64,000 nucleotides of DNA from Halomicrococcus gelatinilyticus. Its GTDB lineage: Archaea > Halobacteriota > Halobacteria > Halobacteriales > Haladaptataceae. The position numbers and the translations under genes were made by a program. The stretch's first letter is position 1, and every line of letters starts with the position of its first letter. Under the pieces are notes generated by a model, which ran no database searches, was not told where the DNA came from, and was given only the letters and a program-made list of their open reading frames with translations. Positions 17,666 through 26,402 of this stretch are shown here, one piece after another. The DNA is taken from assembly GCA_024227995.1 (NCBI GenBank), contig CP100467.1, positions 248,001 to 312,000 of the forward strand, in the 5' to 3' direction.

Positions 17666-18319
17666 TCACTCCTGGTCGTCCACCAGGACCTCCTCGATGA
17701 GGCGGGCGGAGCCGCGCTTGAGGCGTCCGCTGGCCGCCGTCCGCGAGACGCCGAGCAGCGACGCGACCTCCTCGAGGCTCGTCTCGCGCGGGTCGTCGTA
17801 GTAGCCGTTCCGGTAGGCGGTCACCAGCGCCTCTATCTGGGACCCCGTCAGGCCGAACGCCGACTGGGGGTCGCTGTCCTCTATCTGCTGCACTTCGAGG
17901 ACGTCCAGCCGTATCGACCGCTCGTCGGCGTACTCGTCGAGCGCGTACAGCGAGGCGTGGTCGACGAGGTGCAGGTGGAGCCGCCAGCCGTTGGAGTGGC
18001 TGCGCGAGTCGAGCGTGAGCGCGCCCATCTCCGTGGTCGCCGGCGAGATCAGCTTCGTCTGTTCGCTGTACTCGATGCGGTACGTTCGGCGGTCGTCGGA
18101 CTCGGCGACCGTCGCGAAGTCGTCGACGGTGTGGTCCTCCTCCAGCGCCGCCTCCACCTCGTCGAAGTCGGGCGCTTCGATCCAGAAGTAGTGCACGTCG
18201 TGCTGTGGGTCGGTGCTCGCGTCGGAGACGACGCCGATGTCGGCGTGTGGGAGCGAGCGGATCGTGTGGACTAGCGCCAGGTCCGGATGCTCCACGTACA
18301 CTTGAGTCGATATCACCAT
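17666..18319 (-). CDS. HTH regulator of the bacterio-opsin-activator type
   Basis: 217 aa. The N-terminal two thirds form a haloarchaeal sensory-like beta-rich domain (TIRSLPHADIGVVSDASTDP, YFWIEAPDFDEVEAALEEDH). The C-terminus is the HTH_10 domain: LTGSQIEALVTAYRNGYYD, then the helix-turn-helix ETSLEEVASLLGVSRTAASG and LKRGSARLIEEVL. Such proteins regulate transcription in haloarchaea; the ligand and targets are unknown. A second gene of the same architecture lies immediately upstream at 18446 on the same strand, so the two are probably a duplicated pair. Confidence 0.9.
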   Translation of the reverse strand: MVISTQVYVEHPDLALVHTIRSLPHADIGVVSDASTDPQHDVHYFWIEAPDFDEVEAALEEDHTVDDFATVAESDDRRTYRIEYSEQTKLISPATTEMGALTLDSRSHSNGWRLHLHLVDHASLYALDEYADERSIRLDVLEVQQIEDSDPQSAFGLTGSQIEALVTAYRNGYYDDPRETSLEEVASLLGVSRTAASGRLKRGSARLIEEVLVDDQE

Positions 18320-18445
18320 CGTTCTCCCCTTCGAAGACCGTCTCGTCCCTCACGCGTCAGACCGCCGTTCGTCTGGCAGGTGGGGGGAGATACGGTAGCA
18401 TTGCACAAACTTCTTTGGAATAGTTAAATTCCCTATCGTTATGGT

Positions 18446-19126
18446 TTACCGTTCGGGTGGGTCCACGACGAGGCTGCCGCCGATGAGCGCCTTCATCCCC
18501 CGCTTGAGCCGCCCCGCGACCGCCGACGGCGAGTGGTCGAGCGAGTCGGCGAGTTCCTGGAGGGAGGTCTCGCGCGGTTCGGCGAAGTACCCCTGTTCGT
18601 AGGCCGCGAGCAGCGCCGTCCGTTGTTCGTCCGTGAGCGCGTCGGCCGCGGGGTAGGTCGTGTCGACGGACCCCTGCTTGCGGAGGTCGAGCACCTCCAG
18701 TTCGAACCCCTCGTCGCGAGCGAACTGCCAGATCGCGTGCACCGCCTCGCGGTCGGGCAGCAGCCAGCGTTCGTGCCAGCCGCGGAGGCCCGACCCGGGT
18801 GCCGAACTCCGCGCGTCCACGACGAACCCTCCCTCGCCGGTCACCCGCGGGCCGAGCAGCTTCGTCTCCGGGGCGAACTCGATGCCCCACAGGTTCCGGT
18901 CCTCGAACTCGGGCATCGGCGTCACCTCGCGCACCGTGTGGTCGCGTTCGAGCACCGCCTGCACCTCCTCGGGACCGTCGTGGTCGAGCGCGAGGAAGTA
19001 CCGGTTCCGCTGTGGTTCCGTGCTCGCCTCGCGGACGACCGTGACGTCGAGGTCCGGGAGGTCGCGGAGGGTGTCGGCGAGCGCTCCGTCCTCGTGCGCG
19101 AACCTGATCTCGGTGATGGTAGCCAT
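18446..19126 (-). CDS. HTH regulator of the bacterio-opsin-activator type, paralogue
   Basis: 226 aa from ATG 19126 (MATITEIRFAHEDGALADTL); an ATG four codons upstream is also possible. Same layout as its neighbour at 17666: a sensory-like domain (LPDLDVTVVREASTEPQRNR, VQAVLERDHTVREVTPMPEF) and a C-terminal HTH_10 (LTDEQRTALLAAYEQGYFAE, ETSLQELADSLDHSPSAVAG, LKRGMKALIGGSLV). The two proteins share the STDP/STEPQ turn and the GYF/Y-x-DPRETSL-like region, so they arose by duplication. Targets are unknown; the spacer between them (18320-18445) is A+T-rich near 18410-18440. Confidence 0.9.
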   Translation of the reverse strand: MATITEIRFAHEDGALADTLRDLPDLDVTVVREASTEPQRNRYFLALDHDGPEEVQAVLERDHTVREVTPMPEFEDRNLWGIEFAPETKLLGPRVTGEGGFVVDARSSAPGSGLRGWHERWLLPDREAVHAIWQFARDEGFELEVLDLRKQGSVDTTYPAADALTDEQRTALLAAYEQGYFAEPRETSLQELADSLDHSPSAVAGRLKRGMKALIGGSLVVDPPER

Positions 19127-19303
19127 CGTGGTGGTCACGGCCGTTCAGTACGATAACGCGGACCACCCCCTTGATTCTGTTGCACTCCCAGAACACCGCG
19201 GGAACGTTCGACTCCGACCGACGAACTGCCGGGTGCGTCGGACCGCGGACCGAGAACGGAACGTTTCGGAACGGATAAATGAAGGCTAGCGCCCAGTTCG
19301 AAC

Positions 19304-19831
19304 ATGCCTGGCCCCGCTTTCACGACCGGCGACGACGTCTCCCTCCACCCCATCGAGGCCGAAGACCACGAGTTCGTCCAGTACGGCCGCAACCACCCCG
19401 ATGTGCGGGTGCCGCTCCTGGACACCGCCATCCGGTCGACCGACGACGTCGCGGAGGAACTCGACGACGCCGAGTACCGGTTCCTCGTCTGTCGGTCGGG
19501 CGACGACCCGGAACCCGTCGGTGTGGTCGCGTTCGGGTGGGTCGCCGAATCGAAGCAGGTCGGGTTCCTGATGTACTGGATAGCGCCCGAACACCAGGGG
19601 AACGGCTACGTCACCGAGGCGGCGGAGCTGTTTCTCGACTACGCGTTCCGCGAGCGCGGCTTCCACAAGGTCAACGCGCACGTGGCCGCGTCGAACGACG
19701 CGTCCGCCGCCGTGCTGGAGAAGCTCGGCTTCGAGCACGAGGGAACCCGCCGTCAGGAGTGCTTCGTCGACGGTGCCTGGGAGGACGAACACCTGTACGG
19801 CCTGCTCGCCGACGAGTGGTTCGACGGCTGA
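19304..19831 (+). CDS. GNAT family acetyltransferase (RimJ/RimL-like)
   Basis: 175 aa. The acetyl-CoA binding A motif is IAPEHQGNGYVTEAAELFLDYAF, with the R/Q-x-x-G-x-G/A pyrophosphate loop as QGNGYV. The following KVNAHVAASNDASAAVLEKLGFEHEGTRRQECFVDG is the typical B region of RimJ/RimL-type N-acetyltransferases. It probably acetylates a protein N-terminus or small amine; substrate unknown. The ATG at 19304 starts MPGPAFTTGDDVSLHPIE. Confidence 0.92.
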   Translation: MPGPAFTTGDDVSLHPIEAEDHEFVQYGRNHPDVRVPLLDTAIRSTDDVAEELDDAEYRFLVCRSGDDPEPVGVVAFGWVAESKQVGFLMYWIAPEHQGNGYVTEAAELFLDYAFRERGFHKVNAHVAASNDASAAVLEKLGFEHEGTRRQECFVDGAWEDEHLYGLLADEWFDG

Positions 19832-19843
19832 GGAGTCCAGCCG

Positions 19844-20917
19844 TTACGGTCGCGATTTCGTCGCGGAGGCCGCGCGGAGACGGTCGACGACCTCCTCTCG
19901 CGTGATGGTGCGCTCTGCCTCCGTGGCGAGTCGCCCGACGACCAGGTCGAGCAGGTTGAGCTCCTGCAGCATGTCGAGCGCGTCCTGGTGGTCTACGTCG
20001 ATCTCGCGCCTGACCTCGCAGATCGTGTTCGACTGCTTCACCGTCTCGATGAGGGTCTCGACGGTGACGTCGTCCGGGAGTCCGACGCCGTCCGAGAGGA
20101 CGACCTGCTGCTGTGTGCCGGCCGCGACGTCGGTCGCTCCGTTCCCGGCACGCGCCGTCGGGCCAGTCTCCCCGTCGTTCCGTCCCTCGTCGTCCTGCCC
20201 GCCGACCTCCGACTCTTCGACCTCGTCCTCTGCGTCGTCGCCCGTCGCGTACGAGTTCGGCTGGTGGATGTCGAAGTCGATCATGTACCGCCGGACCGTC
20301 TCCGCGGTCACGTCCATGTCCAGTTCGTCGGCCATCTCGGCGAACGTTTCGCAGGAATCGTACACCGCCGACAGCAGTTCGGGGTCCCTGAACGGCGGCA
20401 GATCGTTGTCGGAGACGTGGGTCGACTTCGACGTGGTCGTCGACTCCGACGGGTCGGCTGCGCGGGCCGCCTCGTACGCCGAGCGGCCCGTCTTCTGGTC
20501 CGCCGTCCGTTCCTCGTTGAACTCGGACCCGTCCGGGTCGCGCCCGTCCCCCTCGGGCGCGCTCGACGGGGCGTCGCTGAGCCCGTCGGCGGGAGAGCCG
20601 TTCGTCCCGGGGGCCGTCGCCGAGAGGACGACCCTGACGGCGCCGTCGTCGGTGACCGACGCGCACGTGGGTTCGACGGCGACGTCGTAGTCGGACGCCG
20701 GGACCACCGACTCGGGCGACTCGATGCCGACGCGGAGCGTTCCGTCCGACCCGATGCTCGGGGTGGAGAGCGTCGCCTCTCCTACGGGGAGCGTGAGCTC
20801 GACGTCCGCGGTCAGGCTACCGCGGTCGGTGAGCGTGACGTCCTCGACCGCGTCCGCCACCTGTTCGCACTCGTCGAGAAACTGTCCCAGTTCCTGGAAC
20901 GCTCCACCGATGGCCAT
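19844..20917 (-). CDS. haloarchaeal regulator-like protein of unknown function, 357 aa
   Basis: The ATG at 20917 gives MAIGGAFQELGQFLDECEQV, a helical start, then a beta-rich acidic region (LTADVELTLPVGEATLSTPS, VRVVLSATAPGTNG), a long low-complexity acidic linker (about 130-180), and a helical module LPPFRDPELLSAVYDSCETF / AEMADELDMDVTAETVRRYM / IDFDIHQP that looks like a winged or homeodomain-like HTH. The end (DHQDALDMLQELNLLDLVVG) adds another helical segment. I have seen this architecture only in haloarchaea and know no function. DNA binding is inferred from the HTH-like module. It is divergent from pabB across the palindromic TATA region. Confidence 0.75.
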   Translation of the reverse strand: MAIGGAFQELGQFLDECEQVADAVEDVTLTDRGSLTADVELTLPVGEATLSTPSIGSDGTLRVGIESPESVVPASDYDVAVEPTCASVTDDGAVRVVLSATAPGTNGSPADGLSDAPSSAPEGDGRDPDGSEFNEERTADQKTGRSAYEAARAADPSESTTTSKSTHVSDNDLPPFRDPELLSAVYDSCETFAEMADELDMDVTAETVRRYMIDFDIHQPNSYATGDDAEDEVEESEVGGQDDEGRNDGETGPTARAGNGATDVAAGTQQQVVLSDGVGLPDDVTVETLIETVKQSNTICEVRREIDVDHQDALDMLQELNLLDLVVGRLATEAERTITREEVVDRLRAASATKSRP

Positions 20918-20971
20918 GCTAGTAGCTACCACTCCACCCGCCCCCATGAATATCCCGTATGAATAGTGTTG

Positions 20972-20983
20972 GTATTTAAATAC
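20972..20983. promoter_or_regulatory. palindromic TATA element between divergent genes
   Basis: GTATTTAAATAC is a perfect 12-base palindrome and the most A+T-rich point of the intergenic region. It could serve as a TATA box in either direction for the regulator-like gene (start 20917) and for pabB (start 21116), or be an operator. Confidence 0.5.
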
Positions 20984-21115
20984 TCGCGGTCGATTTCGCC
21001 CGGCGACGGGTGGTTCGCGCGCGGCGTACGGCGCGCCGTCAGGCCACGAAAACGTTTTGGCGTACTCGACTCCATTCACACCACGACCAGTCCGAACCCG
21101 GACCGTGTCGGTACC

Positions 21116-22657
21116 ATGTCCAGGGAAATCGCCCACGCGACGACCGAAGCCGAGTTCGTCGACACCGCCCGCCGGGGCGTCCGCGTCCCGGTCGAGGTCC
21201 GCGTCTCCGTCGACGACCCGTTCCTCGCCTACAGGCGCGCCCGCGACGGCCCGGACGCCGGGTCGGATGCGACGGAGTCCGGCGGCGTGTACCTCGAGAC
21301 AACCGGCGGACAGTCCGGCTGGGGGTACTTCGCCGTCGACCCGGTCCGCAGGGTGCAGGTCGGGTCGGACCTCGCTACGAGGGGGGAGGTCGAGCCGTCG
21401 CCCTCCATCGCCGAACTCGCGTCGGTCCTCGACGGTGAGACGCTCGTCCGCGGCGACTGCGACGTTCCCTACCCCTGCGGCGCCTTCGGGTGGCTCTCCT
21501 ACGACATCGCGCGGGAACTGGAGGACCTCCCCGAGACGACCGCCGACGACCGGGGACTCCCGCGCCTGCAACTCGGGGTCTTCGACCGGGTGGCCGCGTG
21601 GGAGGAGTCGCGACCGGACGGCGAAACCACGCTCCGCGTGACGGCGTGTCCCCGCGTCGGCGACGACCCGGTTCGGGCGTTCGAACGCGGCCGCGAACGC
21701 GCGCTCGAACTGGTCCGCGCCGCCACTGCGGGCGACGCCGAGGTGGGGCCGCCGCCGGTCAGGGCCGCGGACGCCACCTTCGAGAGCGACTGCTCGCGCG
21801 CCGAGTACGCCGACCGCGTCCGCCGCGTCCGCGAGTACGTTCGCGACGGCGACACGTTCCAGGCGAACGTCTCCCAGCGACTGCGCGCCCCTGCGGCCGT
21901 CCATCCGGTCGACGCGTACGCCGCCCTCCGCCGGGTGAACCCCGCGCCGTACTCGGGGCTCGTGGAGTTCCCCGGCGTCGACCTCGTGAGCGCGTCGCCG
22001 GAACTCCTGCTCGACGTCGAACCGGACGTCGACGACCGCCTCCGACTGCTCACCGAACCTATCGCCGGCACCCGGCCCCGGGGAGCGACCGAGGCCGAGG
22101 ACGCTGCGCGGGAGCGCGACCTCCTCGGCGACGAGAAGGAGCGCGCCGAGCACGCGATGCTCGTCGACCTCGAACGCAACGACCTTGGGAAGGTCAGCGA
22201 GTACGGCAGCGTCGACGTCTCGGAGTACCGGCGCGTCGACCGCTACTCGGAGGTGATGCACCTCGTCTCGCTCGTCGAGGGGCGTCTGCGGTCCGAGAAG
22301 ACGCTCGCGGACGCCGTGGCCGCCGTCTTTCCCGGCGGCACGATAACGGGAGCGCCCAAACCGCGAACGATGGAGATAATCGACGAACTCGAGGCGACCC
22401 GGCGCGGCCCCTACACGGGGTCCATCGGCGTCTTCGGCTTCGACGACCGGGCCACCCTCAACATCGTCATCCGGACGCTCGTCCGGCGCGAGGCGGAGTA
22501 CTTCCTGCGCGTCGGCGCGGGCATCGTCCACGACTCGGTGCCGGAGGCCGAGTACGACGAGACGCTCGACAAGGGCCGGGCGCTCGTCCGCGCGCTCGAC
22601 GAGGCGCTGGGCGAGCAGGCCGACCTCGCCGTCGCCGACGGGGAGGTGGCCGACTGA
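21116..22657 (+). CDS. pabB: chorismate-utilising synthase component I, probably aminodeoxychorismate synthase PabB
   Basis: 513 aa. It aminates chorismate with ammonia from the glutaminase partner PabA. Core motifs of the chorismate-binding fold are present: [68 protein letters not shown] and [15 protein letters not shown]. The TITGAPK form is nearer PabB (ITGAPK) than typical TrpE (SGAPK), and other folate genes are nearby, so p-aminobenzoate synthesis is favoured; anthranilate synthase cannot be excluded. It overlaps pabA by TGATG. No pabC lyase gene is adjacent. The start is the ATG at 21116; the frame is open 50 codons further upstream with no similarity. Confidence 0.85.
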   Translation: MSREIAHATTEAEFVDTARRGVRVPVEVRVSVDDPFLAYRRARDGPDAGSDATESGGVYLETTGGQSGWGYFAVDPVRRVQVGSDLATRGEVEPSPSIAELASVLDGETLVRGDCDVPYPCGAFGWLSYDIARELEDLPETTADDRGLPRLQLGVFDRVAAWEESRPDGETTLRVTACPRVGDDPVRAFERGRERALELVRAATAGDAEVGPPPVRAADATFESDCSRAEYADRVRRVREYVRDGDTFQANVSQRLRAPAAVHPVDAYAALRRVNPAPYSGLVEFPGVDLVSASPELLLDVEPDVDDRLRLLTEPIAGTRPRGATEAEDAARERDLLGDEKERAEHAMLVDLERNDLGKVSEYGSVDVSEYRRVDRYSEVMHLVSLVEGRLRSEKTLADAVAAVFPGGTITGAPKPRTMEIIDELEATRRGPYTGSIGVFGFDDRATLNIVIRTLVRREAEYFLRVGAGIVHDSVPEAEYDETLDKGRALVRALDEALGEQADLAVADGEVAD

Positions 22658-23268
22658 TGGGGGTCCGCATCCTCGTCGTCGACAACTACGACTCCTTCGC
22701 GTACAACCTCGTCCAGTACGTCGGGGAAGCCGTCGACGCACCCGACGACGGCGAGGTGCTCGTCCGGCGCAACGACGCCGTCGACGCGGCGGGCATCCGC
22801 GACCTCGACCCGGACGGCATCGTCGTCTCGCCCGGTCCCGGGACGCCCGCCGAGGCCGGCGTCTCGGTGCCCGTGTTCCGCGACCTCGACTACCCGACGC
22901 TCGGGGTCTGTCTCGGCCACCAGGCGCTCTGTGCCGCCAACGGTGCGCCGGTCGGGCACGCCCCATCGGTCGTCCACGGCAAGCCCTCGACGGTCCGCCA
23001 CGACGGCGCGGGCGTCTTCGCGGGCCTCCCCGACACCGTCACCGCCGGGCGCTACCACTCGCTGGCCGTCGAACGCGACGACCTCCCCGACCCGCTGGTC
23101 GAGACCGCCCGCACGGACGACGAGCGCGGCGTGGTGATGGGCGTTCGCCACGCCGACCGGCCCCACGTCGGCATCCAGTTCCACCCCGAAAGCATCCTCA
23201 CGGACGAGGGGATGGCGCTGCTGGAGAACTTCGTCCGGCGGTTCTGCGGCGACGGCCCGGACGACTGA
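22657..23268 (+). CDS. pabA: glutamine amidotransferase, component II (PabA/TrpG)
   Basis: 203 aa class-I glutaminase. The triad is visible: Cys in LGVCLGHQALCA, and His/Glu in GIQFHPESILT. VVDNYDSFAYNLVQYVGE at the start and SPGPGTPAEAGVS for the oxyanion loop are typical. It supplies ammonia to the component I protein. Start and stop of the two genes overlap by one base (TGATG), consistent with a stoichiometric complex. Its stop codon abuts the stop of folD on the other strand with no spacer. Confidence 0.92.
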   Translation: MGVRILVVDNYDSFAYNLVQYVGEAVDAPDDGEVLVRRNDAVDAAGIRDLDPDGIVVSPGPGTPAEAGVSVPVFRDLDYPTLGVCLGHQALCAANGAPVGHAPSVVHGKPSTVRHDGAGVFAGLPDTVTAGRYHSLAVERDDLPDPLVETARTDDERGVVMGVRHADRPHVGIQFHPESILTDEGMALLENFVRRFCGDGPDD

Positions 23269-24147
23269 CTACCCGTCTGCGCGCCGTTCCGCCGCGAGCG
23301 TGACGTTGTCGAGTAGCGCCGCCAGCGTCACCGGACCGACGCCGCCCGGCACCGGCGTTATCGCCGCCGCGGTCTCGCGCGCGCTCTCGTACTCGACGTC
23401 GCCGACGACGTCGACCGTACCGTCCTCCGTCTCCCGTCGGTTGGCACTCACGTCCACTACGACGGCGCCCGGCGCGAGCATCGACCCGTCGAGCAGTTCC
23501 GGCACCCCGCAGGCGGTCACGACGACGTCCGCCCGCCGGGTCGCCGCCGCCAGGTCCGCCGTGTGCGAGTGGCAGACGGTGACCGTCGCGTTCCCTCCTT
23601 CCGCGTCCTGCAGCAGGAGGTTCGCCAGCGGTTTGCCGATGACGGCGGAGCGGCCGACGACGACAACGTCCTGGCCGTCCAGTTCGACGCCGTAGTCGGC
23701 GAGCAGGCGACGGACCGCGGCCGGCGTCGCGGGTACGAACCGCGGGTCGCCCGCCACGAGTCGGCCGAGGTTCTCCGGGTGGAAGCAGTCGACGTCCTTC
23801 TGTGGGTCGACCCGTCGCCTGACGGCGGTGGTGTCGACGTGCTCCGGGAGCGGCGCCTGGACGAACACGGCGTCGACGGCGTCGTCGTCGGCGAGGTCCT
23901 CGACCGTGCGATAGAGGTCGGTCGCGGGTGCGTCGGGCGCGAGTCGCTCGTCCCGGGTCGCGATGCCCGCGTCGTCGCAGGCGGCGTGTTTCAGGTCCAT
24001 GAAGCGTTCGTCGGCGGCCGCGTCGCTCATCAGCACGGTTCCCAGCGTCGGGGTGACGCCGCGACGCTGGAGGTCGCGCACTCGACTCGTCACGTCCTCG
24101 CGAATCGCCTCGGCGACGGGCTCGCCCAGCAGTCGTTCCGTCGGCAC
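23269..24147 (-). CDS. folD: FolD-like methylenetetrahydrofolate dehydrogenase/cyclohydrolase, diverged copy
   Basis: 292 aa from a GTG at 24147 (VPTERLLGEPVAEAIRED). Interconverts methylene-, methenyl- and formyl-tetrahydrofolate with NAD(P). The NAD fold is intact (VVVVGRSAVIGKPLANLLLQ, TVCHSHTADL) and the end TPVPGGVGPVTLAALLDN is conserved. In the substrate site the usual Y-x-x-x-K reads F-M-D-L-K (the Lys is kept, the Tyr is Phe) and the usual DVDGFHPEN reads DVDCFHPEN. The other FolD at 28911 keeps the standard residues. The two may differ in cofactor, direction or cyclohydrolase activity. The start is inferred: no ATG lies near the conserved N-terminus. Two hairpins lie just upstream. 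Confidence 0.88.
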   Translation of the reverse strand: MPTERLLGEPVAEAIREDVTSRVRDLQRRGVTPTLGTVLMSDAAADERFMDLKHAACDDAGIATRDERLAPDAPATDLYRTVEDLADDDAVDAVFVQAPLPEHVDTTAVRRRVDPQKDVDCFHPENLGRLVAGDPRFVPATPAAVRRLLADYGVELDGQDVVVVGRSAVIGKPLANLLLQDAEGGNATVTVCHSHTADLAAATRRADVVVTACGVPELLDGSMLAPGAVVVDVSANRRETEDGTVDVVGDVEYESARETAAAITPVPGGVGPVTLAALLDNVTLAAERRADG

Positions 24148-24181
24148 GGGTCGACCGTCGGCGGCGAGCGGCTTGTACCTT

Positions 24182-24239
24182 CGGCGGCGCTGAAGGGTCC
24201 CCCGCCGCCGGTCCCCGCGCCAAACCGCGAGTGGTTTGG
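24182..24239 (-). promoter_or_regulatory. two inverted repeats in the leader region of the diverged folD
   Basis: Two perfect inverted repeats lie 35-92 bases before the GTG start at 24147: an 8-bp stem (24182-24189 with 24203-24210, 13-base loop) and a 7-bp stem (CCAAACC 24220-24226 with GGTTTGG 24233-24239, 6-base loop). They could be RNA hairpins in a leader or an operator. No known riboswitch is recognised. Confidence 0.4.
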
Positions 24240-24326
24240 TACCGTTCCTCGTGTTCGCGGCGGAGTCACGGGGGTGAGCCAGCCGGAACTGACAGAGTTT
24301 TACCGCACGACTCCCTAGGCAGTCCA

Positions 24327-24590
24327 ATGACTCGCACGAACGTACCGCCAGGTCCGGACGCCCACAGCGCGTTCCGACTGGGCATCGCGGGGGCGGCGCT
24401 CGCCGCACTCGTCGGCGTGGGGCTGCTCTACTGGGTGGGTGAACTCGCGGTCGCACCGCTGGTTTTCACGCTGGTCGTCGGGATCCCGGTCTATCTCGTG
24501 TTCGTCGCCTCGTTGCTCAGCGTCTGGCTCGGCTTCGACAAGGGCGTCTCCGACCTCAGGCCGGTGTACAGCGAACGCAAGAGTCCCTGA
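24327..24590 (+). CDS. small two-helix membrane protein, 87 aa
   Basis: The ATG at 24327 opens a short polar start (MTRTNVPPGPDAHSAFR), then two helices (LGIAGAALAALVGVGLLYWV and LVVGIPVYLVFVASLLSVWL) and a charged tail (DKGVSDLRPVYSERKSP). A TATA-like GTTTTAC lies about 30 bases upstream. Common small haloarchaeal membrane protein layout; no function known. Divergent from folD, convergent with the DmdA-like gene. Confidence 0.75.
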   Translation: MTRTNVPPGPDAHSAFRLGIAGAALAALVGVGLLYWVGELAVAPLVFTLVVGIPVYLVFVASLLSVWLGFDKGVSDLRPVYSERKSP

Positions 24591-24738
24591 TCGTTCCATC
24601 GTCGGCTGGCTGCTTGCTCGCCGATCTACTGTGCGTCCGACGGTTCCGTTCCGGCAGGCGACTCGTCCAAATGCGGCTCGGCGCAGTCGGACGCCGAAAA
24701 AGCTGGTCGGTTTCAGTTCGGCTCGTCGCGGTGCGGAA

Positions 24739-26079
24739 TCAGTTCGTCACGTCCTCTTTGGCGTGCATCTTGGCCTTCTCGCGGGCGCTCGGGTTCACCG
24801 ACTCCTTGAACGGCACCTCGACGACGGTGGCGTGGACCGGCTCGCCGGGCTCCTCGGCGTACTTGTCCGGCAGGTGGACGTCGAACTCCTCGCCGATGTC
24901 GCTCTGTTCGGCCGGCACGAAGCCGAGCGCGATGTTGAGTTCGAGTTCGGGATTGTACCACGGCGACGTGACGTAGCCGACCTCCTCGCCGCTCTCGCGG
25001 TCCGAGATGAGCCAGAAGTCCGGCGCGTAGTCCGTGATGGGCTCGCCGCCGAGGCGCAGGCCGACCATCTTGAGGTTGAACGGGTATTCGCCGTTCTCGA
25101 CGAGTTCCTTCTGCCGTTCGAGCTCCTCCTTGCCGATGTAGTCGGCCTCCTTGTCGTCGGGAACCTGGTAGGCCAGGTTGACCTGGAACGGCGACGTCTC
25201 GTGGTCCATGTCCTGGCCCCACGAGAGGATGCCCGCGGCGATGCGGCGGTGGTGGGCGGGCGCGACCTGCATGCCGCCGTGGTCGCGGACCGACTCCAGC
25301 GCCGGGTCCCAGACCCGCTCGGCGTTCTTCATCGCGTCGCGGACGTAGATCTCGAAGCCCTTCTCGCCCGAGAAGCCGGTCTGGCTGACCAGCACGGGTG
25401 CGCCGTTGATCTCCGCCTCCATCAGGCCGTAGTAGGGGATGTCCTTGACCTCCTCGCCGACCAGGTCGACCATGACGTCGACGGAGCGCGGGCCCTGGAT
25501 CTGCATCGGCGCGACGTCGATCTCGTCGATCTCGACGTCGAAGTCCTTCCCGACGTTGACGCCCTGCAGCCACTGCATGAGCGTCGAGTCCGAGATGGAG
25601 AACCAGAACTCGTCTTCGGAGAGGCGCAACAGGACGGGATCGTTCAGGATGCCGCCGTCCTCGTTGCAGAGGATGACGTACTTGCCGTGCATCTCCTCGA
25701 TCTCCGTCGCGTCACGGGTGATGACGTAGTTGACGATGTCCTCGGCGTCCGGCCCCTTCACGCGGATCTGGCGCTCGACGGCGACGTCCCACAGCGTGAC
25801 GCGGTTGACCAGCGCGTCGTACTCCTCCATCATTCCGCCGTCCTCGGGCTTGACCATCCCCCGCGGGTGGTAGATGCGGTTGTACACCGTCGCACGCCAG
25901 GCGTCGTTCTCATCGAAGGACTTGTGGAAGAACGGTGACTTGCGGACGCGGGTCGAGACCAGCATCTCGATTCCGGGGTCGCCGGACTGCCGGAGGTTTC
26001 GCGGCAAGGTCCGGTCCGACTGGTCCACGCTCGGGTAGTTCGGGTGCTCCGCCTGCTGGGCTGGTTCGTTGTCTGACAT
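24739..26079 (-). CDS. GcvT-fold tetrahydrofolate-dependent demethylase, DmdA-like
   Basis: 446 aa, aminomethyltransferase fold with the C-terminal barrel. The segments LWDVAVERQIRVKGPDAED, NEDGGILNDPVLLRLSED, FWFSISDSTLMQWLQGVNVG, MQIQGPRSVDVMV, SQTGFSGEKGFEIYVRD and IAAGILSWGQDMDHETSPF follow, block by block, the pattern of DMSP demethylase DmdA rather than of the glycine-cleavage T protein. DmdA moves a methyl from dimethylsulfoniopropionate to tetrahydrofolate. Here the substrate could be DMSP, a betaine or another methylated compound. The ATG at 26079 is preferred to a TTG at 26085; a TATA-like box is about 30 bases upstream. It is monocistronic, in a region rich in C1 genes. Confidence 0.85.
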   Translation of the reverse strand: MSDNEPAQQAEHPNYPSVDQSDRTLPRNLRQSGDPGIEMLVSTRVRKSPFFHKSFDENDAWRATVYNRIYHPRGMVKPEDGGMMEEYDALVNRVTLWDVAVERQIRVKGPDAEDIVNYVITRDATEIEEMHGKYVILCNEDGGILNDPVLLRLSEDEFWFSISDSTLMQWLQGVNVGKDFDVEIDEIDVAPMQIQGPRSVDVMVDLVGEEVKDIPYYGLMEAEINGAPVLVSQTGFSGEKGFEIYVRDAMKNAERVWDPALESVRDHGGMQVAPAHHRRIAAGILSWGQDMDHETSPFQVNLAYQVPDDKEADYIGKEELERQKELVENGEYPFNLKMVGLRLGGEPITDYAPDFWLISDRESGEEVGYVTSPWYNPELELNIALGFVPAEQSDIGEEFDVHLPDKYAEEPGEPVHATVVEVPFKESVNPSAREKAKMHAKEDVTN

Positions 26080-26104
26080 CGTCAACCAGTGTCACCACCA
26101 CCAC

Positions 26105-26115
26105 CCATAAAATGG
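26105..26115 (-). promoter_or_regulatory. TATA-like box for the DmdA-like gene
   Basis: On the minus strand ATTTTATGGG lies about 30 bases before the ATG at 26079, giving a leaderless transcript and fixing the start. Confidence 0.5.
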
Positions 26116-26402
26116 AGGTGTCATTTCCGTTCCGACCGCCGTCTCGACCGTCCTGGTGGACTGCTCTACCGCCCGAGAACGGAGGGTATGGGGCGTGATG
26201 CGCCTGCCGGCCGGTCGGGTGTGGTAACGCCCCGTTCGTCCATACGGCGCGAATACAATCCACTACCTGTGGGGTAAACTACACGTTGTGGTTTCACGAC
26301 GAGCGGCGGCCCGCGGCGACGGACGTCCACGGCGCGCGCCGTCGCTCGGCCCCGACGTCCCGACACCGAAAACGGTACGCCGACGGGAGGAAAGTTTCGA
26401 AC

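Noticed and set aside
19844-22966. Upstream extension of the minus-strand regulator-like frame across pabB
   Set aside because: The extra 680 codons are antisense to pabBA and have no halophilic composition; the ATG at 20917 next to the A+T-rich spacer is the natural start.
21116-23268. Assignment as anthranilate synthase TrpE/TrpG
   Set aside because: Not excluded, but the ITGAPK form and the folate context favour PabB/PabA, and no other trp genes adjoin. Kept as an alternative in the annotation.
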